This document shows positions 18,248 through 26,725 of a DNA stretch of 64,000 nucleotides, in pieces; within the stretch, counting starts at the first letter, position 1, and each line of letters opens with the position of its first letter. Under the pieces are notes generated by a model. That model made no database searches and was not told the origin of the DNA. It saw only the letters and a program-made list of their open reading frames with translations. Source of the stretch: an uncultured Saprospiraceae bacterium (GTDB lineage: Bacteria > Bacteroidota > Bacteroidia > Chitinophagales > Saprospiraceae). The stretch lies in the NCBI GenBank assembly GCA_937997635.1, contig CALLFA010000027.1, forward strand, positions 1-64,000, read 5' to 3'. A program made the position numbers and the translations under genes.

Positions 18248-18728
18248 AAATACCAGTTTCCGTGTTTCTTACGGCTTCTTTGGCAGGTATAATTTCCCCA
18301 TTCATGCAAATAAAAACGCCAGATTCTTTTAATCTACACGTTGCTATGGCTGCTCCCAACTGAGCTGAAGCGTCACTACCATGACAACTAGCTGGAATAA
18401 ACGAACCAGTAAGTACAATAAGTTTGTCAACGATGTGTGATAAAAGCAGGCCAGTCTGGATCATTGTATCTGTACCATGAGTGATAATGAAGCGCGAGCA
18501 TGCTGAATTGGATATGTGATTATACAATTGAGTTCTATCCTCGTCTGTCAGATCTTGACTGTCCTTTTTTGCGATAGAAATGGTATTCACCGCATAAGGT
18601 AATTTCATTTGCTTTACGAACTCTATTGCTGCAGAAGCACCAATTTCAAAGGCATATGCACCTTGCTTCACAGGATAGTGTTTGTCTATCGTGCCACCCA
18701 TCTGTATGAATTCAATTTCAGGAATCAT
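18228..18728 (-). CDS. Short asparaginase-domain protein
   Basis: I start it at the ATG at 18728 (MIPEIEFIQMGGTIDK). An upstream frame to 18776 adds a hydrophobic but unconvincing lead. The ~166 residues correspond only to the N-terminal domain of type I/II asparaginases. Both nucleophile loops are present (GGTIDK with the first Thr; THGTDTM with the second Thr and Asp), and a GSFIPA strand follows. The C-terminal domain that completes the active site in the usual ~330-residue enzyme is absent. Stand-alone N-terminal-domain versions are annotated in other Bacteroidota, so this is probably not a truncation. It heads the operon with the PLP dehydratase and RidA. Confidence 0.82.
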   Translation of the reverse strand: MIPEIEFIQMGGTIDKHYPVKQGAYAFEIGASAAIEFVKQMKLPYAVNTISIAKKDSQDLTDEDRTQLYNHISNSACSRFIITHGTDTMIQTGLLLSHIVDKLIVLTGSFIPASCHGSDASAQLGAAIATCRLKESGVFICMNGEIIPAKEAVRNTETGIFEYAKS

Positions 18729-19091
18729 GAATTTATTTATTAAAAGTAAGATGAGCAGAGCACTGCACCTCAGCATTCATCAACTGCAATTAGTCTTTAT
18801 GACTGAATCTAAGTTCTTCAAATCTCTCGATTTATTTTAAGATTACAATTATACCAAAATGAAAATAGTTTGACCGTTTCTTATTTGATCTTTTATCTGT
18901 TCTCATCATTGAAAATACTCGTGAATACCCGCATTCACTGCGTTTTTTGTCTTGACAACAAACAAGCTGCTGTGTAATAAATCAGTAAAAACAATCTCCT
19001 TTTGGATTATTTGACGTGGATTAAGTTATGAATAATGTTAGACACTGGCAATGGATAAAATTTGTGTTATTTTTGTACCAAAATATTCATT
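18729..19091. other. 363-bp divergent intergenic region
   Basis: No convincing ORF or RNA gene. It must hold the promoter of the leftward asparaginase operon, for which no -7 box stands out, and it carries the -7 box of the rightward DUF6580 gene near its right end. A small hairpin (CGCA/TGCG followed by six T) at ~18937-18955 is the only other structure noticed. Confidence 0.5.
19068..19075 (+). promoter_or_regulatory. -7 box for the DUF6580 gene
   Basis: TATTTTTG matches TAnnTTTG exactly and predicts a transcription start ~10 nt before ATG 19092. It overlaps the upstream in-frame TTG at 19062, which argues against that start. No good TTG is present at the expected -33 distance. Confidence 0.45.
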
Positions 19092-19667
19092 ATGCAATCT
19101 TCAATGATGAAAAATAGGGTTACTGTAGTTGGATTATTGATCATATGCGCAGCAGCTTATAGACTGATCCCTCATCCATATAATTTTGCGCCTATTACAG
19201 GTATGGCATTATTAGCAGGCTCATATCTAAAATCTAGAAAGGCTTTGGCTATACTTTTGCCTTTGATTGCACTCTTCGCTTCAGATGTTATTTTAAATAA
19301 CACCTTGTACAGGTCTTTCTATCAAGCAGAAGGATTTGTTCTTTTTCAGCCATACATGGTCACAACTTTTTTAAGCCTTATCCTTATCGTAGGCATTGGA
19401 ATGCTTGTGAAGCAGTTTAAGCTTTTTCAAATCATAGGTGCATCTGTTGGTTCCTCTGTGTTATTTTTTACATTGACGAATTTTGGGTCATGGTTAACAA
19501 TCCCTCTATATCCAAAAAACATGGTCGGCTTAATAGAGTGCTACACAGCAGGATTACCATTTTTCCCAGCTACCGTGTTCGGAGATTTAGTGTTTACCTT
19601 AATCCTGTTCGGAATAGCTGCATTGGCCTTCGGATGGATGGAAAAAAGACAATATAGTATTGGCTGA
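19092..19667 (+). CDS. DUF6580 family putative transport protein
   Basis: About 191 residues with five to six hydrophobic helices. The conserved family features are an N-terminal helix followed by RLIPHPYNFAPITGMALLAG, then LFASDVILN. The family resembles the substrate-binding S components of energy-coupling-factor vitamin transporters, but no substrate is known. The ATG at 19092 (MQSSMMKNRV) is preferred because the -7 box lies just upstream. It appears to be monocistronic. Confidence 0.78.
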   Translation: MQSSMMKNRVTVVGLLIICAAAYRLIPHPYNFAPITGMALLAGSYLKSRKALAILLPLIALFASDVILNNTLYRSFYQAEGFVLFQPYMVTTFLSLILIVGIGMLVKQFKLFQIIGASVGSSVLFFTLTNFGSWLTIPLYPKNMVGLIECYTAGLPFFPATVFGDLVFTLILFGIAALAFGWMEKRQYSIG

Positions 19668-19827
19668 TACCTTATCATTCTAGTATAGACAAACTAGATA
19701 ATACACTCCAATAGAGTTTTTAATTGATTATGGATTGTAAGTGTTCATAAACCTTTGGACATCTACTGGCTTAGAAATAGATTTTATTCTCTTGTAAAAA
19801 CAATTCAACACTTCATACTAAACAACA

Positions 19828-22446
19828 TTACCTAAACCCAATAGTAGACTTTATAAATACTTGCTCCGCCTTAGCATCTAGTGCTTTTTTGACATCTTCT
19901 AATTCAATAATATGAATGTTATCCTGATTTCTTTTCTTCTCTGAAGCAAGCCTCAAGTTTTGGAAACGGATAATATCAGAAACAATCGTACGCACTGTCC
20001 GGGCATTACCGAAGTATCTGTCTTTTTGGATATGGAGCGTTTCTAATTCTTTTGACAATAGTTTTTCTGCATCCTCATTGATTTGTAGAGATTCATCGGT
20101 CAACATTTTCTTGGCGATCTCGCATAAATCAGAAGGACTATAGTCATCAAATTTCAATATTTTGTCGAATCGCGAATTTAGACCTGGATTAATTTTTAAA
20201 AAATGCTCCATGTTATCTGGATATCCAGCAGCAAACACAAAGAACTCACCCCTATGATCTTCCATCCGCTTGAGAATGGTTTGAATGGCTTCATTACCAA
20301 AGTCTCCTCTACCTGAGTTAGAACCTGAAAGCGCATAGGCTTCATCAATAAACAAAACTCCGCCTAATGCCTCGTCGATTATTTCCGCAGTTTTAATGGC
20401 TGTTTGCCCTACATATCCTGCGACCAACCCTTGCCTGTCTGTTTCGACCATGTGTCCCCGTTCTAAGATACCTAGAGCTTTATACACCTTAGTCAAAATT
20501 CGTGCAACAGTCGTTTTACCAGTACCTGGATTCCCTACAAATACCGTGTGTAGATAAAACTTATGCAACACTTCTTTTCCACTTTCTCTGTAGTATTTGA
20601 CAATCTCAATTAGTTCTTTAATTTGTTCCTTGACCTTTGAAATTCCTATTAATGCATTTAATTCACCAATAGCAGAATCCAATAATTCGTAATCGATCGG
20701 TATGTGAGGCTTTTGAATTTTTCGCTCGAGCTTTAGATTTTCAACGTCTTTTAGAATGATTGTTTCGAGAGAGGAATTGTCAAGCGCATTCGGGCTTTTA
20801 CCATTCATGGTTCTGAGACCTAGATTAATTTTTGATTTTTCAACTAAATCATACACGAATCTTGCATTCCCAAATGCTTTGTCTCTATTTCTAAATGCTT
20901 CCGTAATGATTTCATCAATTTTCACCTTGGCGTCATCTGTAAAGACTACCTCCATTTCAGCAGCCGCAAACTGAGCAATCTGAGAAAGTTCTTGCGGCAT
21001 ATAATCTGTAAAATGGTAAAAGAGCTTGAACCTAGACTTAAGCCCTGGATTAGAATCAATGAAATGATTCATCTCATTTGGATAACCAGCCACTATGACT
21101 GCAAACTCTCGTTCTTTATTAGACATCTCTTTGACAAGAATTTCGATAACTTCTCGACCAAAATCTTTACTATCATCATTTGCCCTTGCTAATGCGTAGG
21201 CTTCATCGATGAACAACACACCACCTTTTGCCTTTTCTATGGCGTCTTTCACCTTTGGTGCAGTTTGACCTATGTATTCACCAACAAGATCTACCCTATC
21301 GACTTCATGTACGTGACCTTTGGACAGTAGTCCCATCTTTTTATACAACTTACCCATCATTTTGGCAACTGTTGTTTTGCCTGTACCTGGATTCCCAGTA
21401 AAGACAGAATGAATGTTTATTTCTTCATTCTCATCAAAGCCTTTATCTTTTCTAAGTTGTAAAAACTGAATATATTTTGAATGATCTTCGACCTGATCTT
21501 TGATTTCTGTTAAACCTATTAATGAATTTAAATCAGACATTACTTCTTCAAAGGACTGATTTATGGTCTCGTCTTGAGTAAGTAAAAGTGGAGAACTAGA
21601 ATTTGGCAACTGTACTGGTATGACACCTTCAACAAACTCGTCACTGACTTCAAAAGGGATGACTGCTAACAGTTTATCCATGAATATTATTTCGACAGTA
21701 TAATTTCCATGACGCCAACTTCCTTTGACATTGGTCCCCCAGCCTGCTGTGATTTTAACAAATTCATCATCGGCCTTCACATTGTGGAGTTTGTTGACTT
21801 GACCTTTGAGTTCTCTGGCTTGATTGTAAAATTTTATAAACAGTTCACAATGCCAATTAGAATGAACAACGAGATTTTTCAGAATGATCTCAACGTAGAT
21901 GTACCTTGTTTCTTCGCAGCTAAACATCTTATGGTAGATTCGTTCGGCTTCAATAACATCATCGTATTGACCTTCATATAATTTCAACGAAGATATATCG
22001 ACATATGGATTTTCGAGTGAAGAATAGTTGTTACCAGCATCTTCGATATAGAAATATTTAGTAGCCACTTTCTTCCCATCTATCCAAGCTTCCCAGTAAT
22101 ATGTTCCACTTTTCCAAAAGGCACCTTCTTTTTTATTGCCCCATCCTTCTCTGACATACACAACGCTATCAAACTTAGAGACTTGTTTTTTGATGTTGAG
22201 AGAGCAGAGTTTTTTACGATTCTTCTTCAGTTCGTAGCACCGAAGGTCAATATCAACTTTCCAATTTTCTCTGTCGAACATTTTGTTGTAGAAAGACAGC
22301 TCCGCATATATATAGGTTACTTCAAATCGATCAAAGACTTGTCTGTATTTTTTTTTATTGTCAGCTAGCCATTCTGTAGAAGAATAGACTTTTAATTCTT
22401 TAAACTTTAAAAGCTTTTGATCTGTGTGCTCGAAGGTTTGGGACAT
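19828..22446 (-). CDS. Two-module CbbX/SpoVK-type AAA+ ATPase with duplicated N-terminal beta domain
   Basis: 872 residues. Two related ~125-residue N-terminal domains (about 15-140 and 155-275) share YIYAEL/YIYVEI, a (E/A)GWG motif and a KSGTYYWEAW / RHGNYTVEII strand, so they are a duplicated Ig- or carbohydrate-module-like fold. Two complete CbbX-type AAA+ modules follow, each with Walker A GNPGTGKTTVA (near 346 and 636), Walker B GVLFIDEAYAL and a conserved DFG(R/N)E pair. CbbX-type ATPases are hexameric remodelling motors; double-module forms are poorly characterised. No obvious client gene is adjacent, and the gene stands alone. Confidence 0.85.
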   Translation of the reverse strand: MSQTFEHTDQKLLKFKELKVYSSTEWLADNKKKYRQVFDRFEVTYIYAELSFYNKMFDRENWKVDIDLRCYELKKNRKKLCSLNIKKQVSKFDSVVYVREGWGNKKEGAFWKSGTYYWEAWIDGKKVATKYFYIEDAGNNYSSLENPYVDISSLKLYEGQYDDVIEAERIYHKMFSCEETRYIYVEIILKNLVVHSNWHCELFIKFYNQARELKGQVNKLHNVKADDEFVKITAGWGTNVKGSWRHGNYTVEIIFMDKLLAVIPFEVSDEFVEGVIPVQLPNSSSPLLLTQDETINQSFEEVMSDLNSLIGLTEIKDQVEDHSKYIQFLQLRKDKGFDENEEINIHSVFTGNPGTGKTTVAKMMGKLYKKMGLLSKGHVHEVDRVDLVGEYIGQTAPKVKDAIEKAKGGVLFIDEAYALARANDDSKDFGREVIEILVKEMSNKEREFAVIVAGYPNEMNHFIDSNPGLKSRFKLFYHFTDYMPQELSQIAQFAAAEMEVVFTDDAKVKIDEIITEAFRNRDKAFGNARFVYDLVEKSKINLGLRTMNGKSPNALDNSSLETIILKDVENLKLERKIQKPHIPIDYELLDSAIGELNALIGISKVKEQIKELIEIVKYYRESGKEVLHKFYLHTVFVGNPGTGKTTVARILTKVYKALGILERGHMVETDRQGLVAGYVGQTAIKTAEIIDEALGGVLFIDEAYALSGSNSGRGDFGNEAIQTILKRMEDHRGEFFVFAAGYPDNMEHFLKINPGLNSRFDKILKFDDYSPSDLCEIAKKMLTDESLQINEDAEKLLSKELETLHIQKDRYFGNARTVRTIVSDIIRFQNLRLASEKKRNQDNIHIIELEDVKKALDAKAEQVFIKSTIGFR

Positions 22447-22563
22447 TTCAACAGAAGTATTTAGCGTTTACAGTTTCAATCTACACTAATTTAGGATAGA
22501 AAGCCACTATTTGGGCTCAAATAATTAACATTTCAATGACAATGGAACAAAGACTGGCATTCC

Positions 22564-22593
22564 ATTGTTAATTTATGTTATTAACGTACTTTT
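22564..22593 (+). promoter_or_regulatory. Promoter of the fdx-iscX-maf operon
   Basis: TTG (22564-22566), a 19-nt spacer, then TACTTTTG (22586-22593): a full match to the Bacteroidota consensus. The predicted transcription start is ~22600, which places the true ferredoxin start at ATG 22617 rather than an in-frame ATG at 22575. Confidence 0.75.
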
Positions 22594-22616
22594 GCAAAAA
22601 TTTATCTAAAGCTTCA

Positions 22617-22958
22617 ATGGCAAAAATTAAATTTAAGTTTGAAAATCCCTCAATCCCTGAAAAGATTGTAGAGAACGTGGAAAAAGGTATTTCCGTTTTA
22701 GAAGTCACTGAGGATAATGACATACATCTGAACCACAACTGCGGAGAAGTTTGCGCGTGCAGCACATGCCATATATACGTAGAAAAGGGAGATGAATTTT
22801 TAGCAGAAATTACTGATAGAGAAGAAGATTTTATTGATAGAGCGACTAACCCTACCATCGAGTCTAGACTGGGTTGTCAATGCATCATTCTTGACGAAAA
22901 TGCAGATTTGGAAGTGACCATACCAGATCAATCATCCATCATCGGTCACGAACATTAA
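22617..22958 (+). CDS. fdx: 2Fe-2S ferredoxin (adrenodoxin/ISC type)
   Basis: 113 residues. The cluster ligands are visible as C-x5-C-x2-C in NCGEVCACSTC and a fourth Cys in GCQC, the ISC/adrenodoxin pattern. This class passes electrons during Fe-S cluster assembly. Start at ATG 22617 is set by the promoter. IscX follows 10 nt downstream, the same order as at the end of the E. coli isc operon, although no scaffold or HscAB genes are present here. Confidence 0.9.
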   Translation: MAKIKFKFENPSIPEKIVENVEKGISVLEVTEDNDIHLNHNCGEVCACSTCHIYVEKGDEFLAEITDREEDFIDRATNPTIESRLGCQCIILDENADLEVTIPDQSSIIGHEH

Positions 22959-22968
22959 GTAAAGCAAT

Positions 22969-23214
22969 ATGAGTTTCAAAGATTTTGACGATTTACCAGT
23001 TACATGGAAAGATCATGAAGACGTAGCCATCAAACTGTACGATAAATTTGGTGATGATTTTAGTGAAAGTAAAATCTACAGAATCCGTTTCACTGAACTA
23101 ATGGAATGGGTATTGGAATTGCCTCACTTCGTTGGTACAAAGGAAGAATGTAATGAGGGTCACCTCGAACAAATCCAAGCTAAGTGGGTATACGAATGGC
23201 GCGATAACCAATAG
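22969..23214 (+). CDS. iscX: Fe-S cluster assembly protein IscX
   Basis: 81 residues, slightly longer than the usual ~66. It has the IscX signature: a W with acidic residues near the start (LPVTWKDHEDVAIKLYDKF), then RFTELMEWVLEL and a C-terminal EAIQ-like segment (EQIQAKWVYEW). In E. coli IscX binds the cysteine desulfurase IscS and iron and modulates cluster assembly. A candidate IscS partner is encoded at 28102-29220. Confidence 0.9.
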   Translation: MSFKDFDDLPVTWKDHEDVAIKLYDKFGDDFSESKIYRIRFTELMEWVLELPHFVGTKEECNEGHLEQIQAKWVYEWRDNQ

Positions 23215-23786
23215 TGATTTCCGATTTACATATCATCTTGGCATCTGGATCGCCTAGGAGAAGTTTTCTATTGTCCGAAAACAATATTCCATACTCAGTT
23301 AATCCATCCAATATTGACGAAATTGTTCCTGATAATATTCCAATAAAAACAGCTCCAGAATACCTAGCCGTTGAAAAAGCACATGCTTGCAACCAAGAGT
23401 GTGCCAATAATGAGCTTATACTCGCTGCAGACACCTCTGTCTTTTTGGGAAATGAAATTCTCAATAAGCCAATAAATCATCAAGAGGCTGTAGAGATGAT
23501 AAGCAAACTTTCACAAACGACTCACGAAGTCATCACCGGCTTCTGTCTAAAAAACAAAGAAAAGCAATTCAGTCAATCTGTACGTTCAATCGTAGAATTC
23601 GACTCCATCTCAGAGGAAGAAATTGAATACTACGTCACCACATTCAAACCGTTTGATAAAGCAGGTGCTTACGGGATTCAAGATTGGATCGGCTGGTGTA
23701 AAATCAATCGAATCGAAGGATCGTACTCTAATATTCTTGGGTTGCCGATGAGGGAGGTGTATATGGCTTTGAGAGATTTTAGCTGA
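23214..23786 (+). CDS. maf: Maf-like nucleoside triphosphate pyrophosphatase
   Basis: 190 residues. The N-terminal phosphate loop LASGSPRRSFLL, the catalytic Asp in LAADTSVFL, and the C-terminal GSYSNILGLP are family hallmarks. Maf proteins hydrolyse non-canonical or modified nucleotides such as dTTP/UTP or m7GTP. The GTG start overlaps the last base of the iscX stop (TAGTG), so it is translationally coupled and belongs to the ferredoxin operon. Confidence 0.9.
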   Translation: MISDLHIILASGSPRRSFLLSENNIPYSVNPSNIDEIVPDNIPIKTAPEYLAVEKAHACNQECANNELILAADTSVFLGNEILNKPINHQEAVEMISKLSQTTHEVITGFCLKNKEKQFSQSVRSIVEFDSISEEEIEYYVTTFKPFDKAGAYGIQDWIGWCKINRIEGSYSNILGLPMREVYMALRDFS

Positions 23787-23823
23787 AGGACACAGTCCTA
23801 GAAAAGACACTTCAATTACATGC

Positions 23824-24651
23824 TCAGATACTTTTCAAATGCAACATCACCCAATCCCCTTTCGTACGTTTACTGAAACACTCCGCACCGAGTTGTTCAT
23901 AATGTGATTGGACATCATCCGATTGTGAATTCAAAATTCCGGATAATAGAATGTGGCCACCATCACTTGTCATTTTCATAATTGCAGGTGCCATTTCCAT
24001 TAAAGTGTTTTTGTGAATGTTTGCTATCGTGACATCCACACTCTTGTCAGCAAATACATGCCTATGATCGGTCAATTTTATATTTGTTGCTCCATTCAAC
24101 TTAACATTCTCCATTGCATTTTCTAAAGCGCCAGGATCTATTTCTGTACCAATAATGGTAGATGCATTCATCTTTGCAGCCAGTATAGCTAAGATTCCAG
24201 TGCCCGTTCCTAAGTCTGCAACGCTCAATGAGTCAAGACTCATGGTACTCATTTCTTGCATCATCATATAAGTGGTTTCATGATGTCCTGTACCAAACGA
24301 CTGCTTTGGGTTTATGGTAATCGTATGTGTGCATGTAGTTTCATTTGGATGAAAATCTGCTCTGACATAGCAGAAGTCATCAACAGTGATCGATTCAAAA
24401 TTAGATTCCCACACCTCATTCCAATTTTGATTTTCTATTCGGGTACTAGTGTGCTTGATACTAAAAGGTAAGCTATTAATTAATTCAACAAGATCCTTTT
24501 CAATATAATGCTTGTGATTAATATAGGCTTTGAGCACAAATTCTTCTTCCTCCCAAAAGCTCTCGAAAGGCAATGACTGCAGAAAAGCTGTTATAACATT
24601 TGGGTCAGCTTGATCGTGTTGAAATGTGATTTCTAGGTATTGATCATTCAA
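23824..24651 (-). CDS. prmA: Ribosomal protein L11 methyltransferase
   Basis: 275 residues, near the family norm. The N-terminal substrate-recognition domain is followed by a class I methyltransferase with SAM motif VADLGTGTGILAILAAK (~140), the preceding FGTGHHETT signature that defines PrmA, and the catalytic VTIANIHKNTL (IANI in place of the usual NIL). PrmA trimethylates ribosomal protein L11. It overlaps the upstream DinB-like gene by 4 bp, in a leftward folD-dinB-prmA operon. Confidence 0.92.
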   Translation of the reverse strand: MNDQYLEITFQHDQADPNVITAFLQSLPFESFWEEEEFVLKAYINHKHYIEKDLVELINSLPFSIKHTSTRIENQNWNEVWESNFESITVDDFCYVRADFHPNETTCTHTITINPKQSFGTGHHETTYMMMQEMSTMSLDSLSVADLGTGTGILAILAAKMNASTIIGTEIDPGALENAMENVKLNGATNIKLTDHRHVFADKSVDVTIANIHKNTLMEMAPAIMKMTSDGGHILLSGILNSQSDDVQSHYEQLGAECFSKRTKGDWVMLHLKSI

Positions 24652-25166
24652 TGGTGAGAGGAAGCTTTGTGTTTGACAGTTGAAGGTGCAACTCCTAAAT
24701 TTTGATCAATATTGTACTCTTGAAAATTTTGATTTATACCAATCTTTATGATAGCTAAATGATGGACTGCATGATCGTAAGCATACATCAATTCTCTACC
24801 CACAGAAGAGTTTACAATCACATCATCAGAAGTTATCTCTGTGTGAAAATCGGCTACCACTTTGATAGGCGTCTCATCAGAGAGTTGATCTATTTTACCC
24901 TGTAATTCTATGAAAGCATCTTTTGCTTGGATCGTACTTTTTTCGATGGACAAACTTCTGTCTCTATGCGAATAATTCAGCTCCCCATTATTAGCACCTC
25001 TCAGCACAGAAATATAAAAATCAAGGATATGTCTGAAGTGTTGGCCTATAGTCGACCCGTTAAAGACATCAAGTGGTTTACTGTAGTGCTCATCAGATAA
25101 TTGGCCAAGGATGACCAACACTTGGTCAAAAATGGTCTTAGAACTAGATGCACAATTAATTTTCAT
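24648..25166 (-). CDS. DinB-like four-helix-bundle protein
   Basis: 172 residues, mostly helical. Histidines in GQHFRHILDF (about residue 47-51) and in DHAVHHLAII (~132) match the spaced metal-binding His triad of the DinB/YfiT superfamily. Members act as thiol transferases or have unknown roles; no substrate can be inferred. It lies 8 nt after folD and overlaps prmA by 4 bp, so all three are co-transcribed. Confidence 0.72.
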   Translation of the reverse strand: MKINCASSSKTIFDQVLVILGQLSDEHYSKPLDVFNGSTIGQHFRHILDFYISVLRGANNGELNYSHRDRSLSIEKSTIQAKDAFIELQGKIDQLSDETPIKVVADFHTEITSDDVIVNSSVGRELMYAYDHAVHHLAIIKIGINQNFQEYNIDQNLGVAPSTVKHKASSHH

Positions 25167-25174
25167 AATTAAAC

Positions 25175-26056
25175 TTAGCTATAAATTTCCTTTTTGGACG
25201 CACTTAGTGTGTTTAAAAGTAATGAAGTGACTGTCATAGGACCTACGCCTCCTGGCACTGGTGTGATCAATGAAGCTTTAGATGAAACCGCATCGTATTC
25301 AACATCACCGACAAGTCTATACCCTCTCCTTCGACTATCATCCTCTACTCTGTTGATCCCTACATCTATGATCACAGCGCCTTCTTTGACCATATCAGCG
25401 GTGACAAAATGAGGAATCCCAATCGCTGCTATCACAATATCTGCACGTTTAATCTCGGCAGACAGATCTTTGGTTCGACTATGGACGAGTGTTACCGTAC
25501 AATTGCCTGGATAGGCCTTTCTGCTCAACAAAATACTCATCGGCGAACCAACGATATTACTTCTTCCTAAAACGACGCAATGTTTGCCTTCTGTCTCTAC
25601 TTTATAACGTTCGAGCATTGTCAAAATCCCAAAAGGTGTCGCAGGCAAATAGCATGGAAGTCCTTGGGCCATTCTACCGAAATTAACTGGATGAAAGCCA
25701 TCAACATCCTTCTTGGGATCGATCGCCAAGGTTACTTTTTGTTCGTCTATATGCTTGGGTAACGGCAGTTGGACGATAAACCCATCAATATCTTCTTCTT
25801 CATTTAAATCTTTTACTATATCTAGAAGCTCTTGTTCAGTGATTGAATCATCTTTGCGAATCAATGTACTCTCAAATCCAACGTGTTCACAAGAACGCAC
25901 CTTGCTTTTGACATAAGATTCACTTGCAGGATTATTGCCTATCAAAACTGCAGCTAAATGAGGTATATTTTTTCGTTGCTCTTTGAGTAATAAAACCTCT
26001 TCTCTGATTTCAAGTTTGATCGTTTCTGCAAGTGCTTTACCATCAATGACTGCCAT
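25175..26056 (-). CDS. folD: Bifunctional methylenetetrahydrofolate dehydrogenase/cyclohydrolase
   Basis: 293 residues. Key motifs are ASESYVKSK with the catalytic Lys, DGFIVQLPLPKHI, DVDGFHPVNFG, the NADP-binding loop VVLGRSNIVGSPM and the closing TPVPGGVGPMT. FolD interconverts methylene-, methenyl- and formyl-tetrahydrofolate for purine and formyl-Met-tRNA synthesis. First gene of the folD-dinB-prmA operon. Confidence 0.96.
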   Translation of the reverse strand: MAVIDGKALAETIKLEIREEVLLLKEQRKNIPHLAAVLIGNNPASESYVKSKVRSCEHVGFESTLIRKDDSITEQELLDIVKDLNEEEDIDGFIVQLPLPKHIDEQKVTLAIDPKKDVDGFHPVNFGRMAQGLPCYLPATPFGILTMLERYKVETEGKHCVVLGRSNIVGSPMSILLSRKAYPGNCTVTLVHSRTKDLSAEIKRADIVIAAIGIPHFVTADMVKEGAVIIDVGINRVEDDSRRRGYRLVGDVEYDAVSSKASLITPVPGGVGPMTVTSLLLNTLSASKKEIYS

Positions 26057-26083
26057 AGTAAGTATTAACGTATATAAAAAAAG

Positions 26084-26662
26084 CTAATATAAAGGTTTAT
26101 TCTTTAGAATTAAGGATTTGTACACAAACCAAATCAAATTAGCAACTACAAAACCAACAATAATTCCAGAGACAATATCTGCTGGATAATGAACGCCAAC
26201 ATAAACTTGAGCAAGACCAATGGATGCGGCCCAGATCAAAATGAGGAATTTTATCGTTTTGGGAGAATGGTTAAACGCCAACAAAAGGAAAAATGCAATT
26301 GTAAAGTGATTGGCTGCATGTGATGATGGAAAGCTAAATGCTTCGCCACAATGGACCAGTTCATGTACATCCCGTGTAAAGTTGTCTAATCGGCATGGTC
26401 TTATCCGTTGAATGATGTTTTTCAAAACGTGGCTATTGATTACATCACTCACAACGACAGATGCAATAAGTGAAAGGACTGTCATTAGTCCATACTTATT
26501 CCCAAATTTTTTAAGCATTAAGAAGATAATGATTATGTAAATGGGAATCCATGTATCTCGATTTCTGAGGATCGGAAATAGAAAGTCTAGTAATGCTGAT
26601 GACAGGTCAAAATGAATACATTCAAACAATTGTCTATCAATCTCAACAAGACTTTCCCACAT
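26084..26662 (-). CDS. PAP2-family membrane phosphatase
   Basis: 192 residues with five to six transmembrane helices. The three acid-phosphatase motifs are present: KNIIQRIRP, SFPSSHAAN, and the catalytic His in VYVGVHYPADIVSG. Bacteroidota homologues act on undecaprenyl pyrophosphate or lipid A phosphates; the substrate here is unknown. It is divergent from glmM with a 63-bp gap and starts 27 bp upstream of folD. Confidence 0.88.
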   Translation of the reverse strand: MWESLVEIDRQLFECIHFDLSSALLDFLFPILRNRDTWIPIYIIIIFLMLKKFGNKYGLMTVLSLIASVVVSDVINSHVLKNIIQRIRPCRLDNFTRDVHELVHCGEAFSFPSSHAANHFTIAFFLLLAFNHSPKTIKFLILIWAASIGLAQVYVGVHYPADIVSGIIVGFVVANLIWFVYKSLILKNKPLY

Positions 26663-26698
26663 GTGATAAAATTTTTATTCATAAACATAAGAAATCGA

Positions 26699-26706
26699 TA
26701 GCTTTG
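26699..26706 (+). promoter_or_regulatory. -7 box for glmM
   Basis: TAGCTTTG matches TAnnTTTG exactly. The predicted transcription start is ~13 nt before ATG 26726. No TTG lies at the expected -33 distance. Confidence 0.45.
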
Positions 26707-26725
26707 CACTCTTATAATTGGATAT

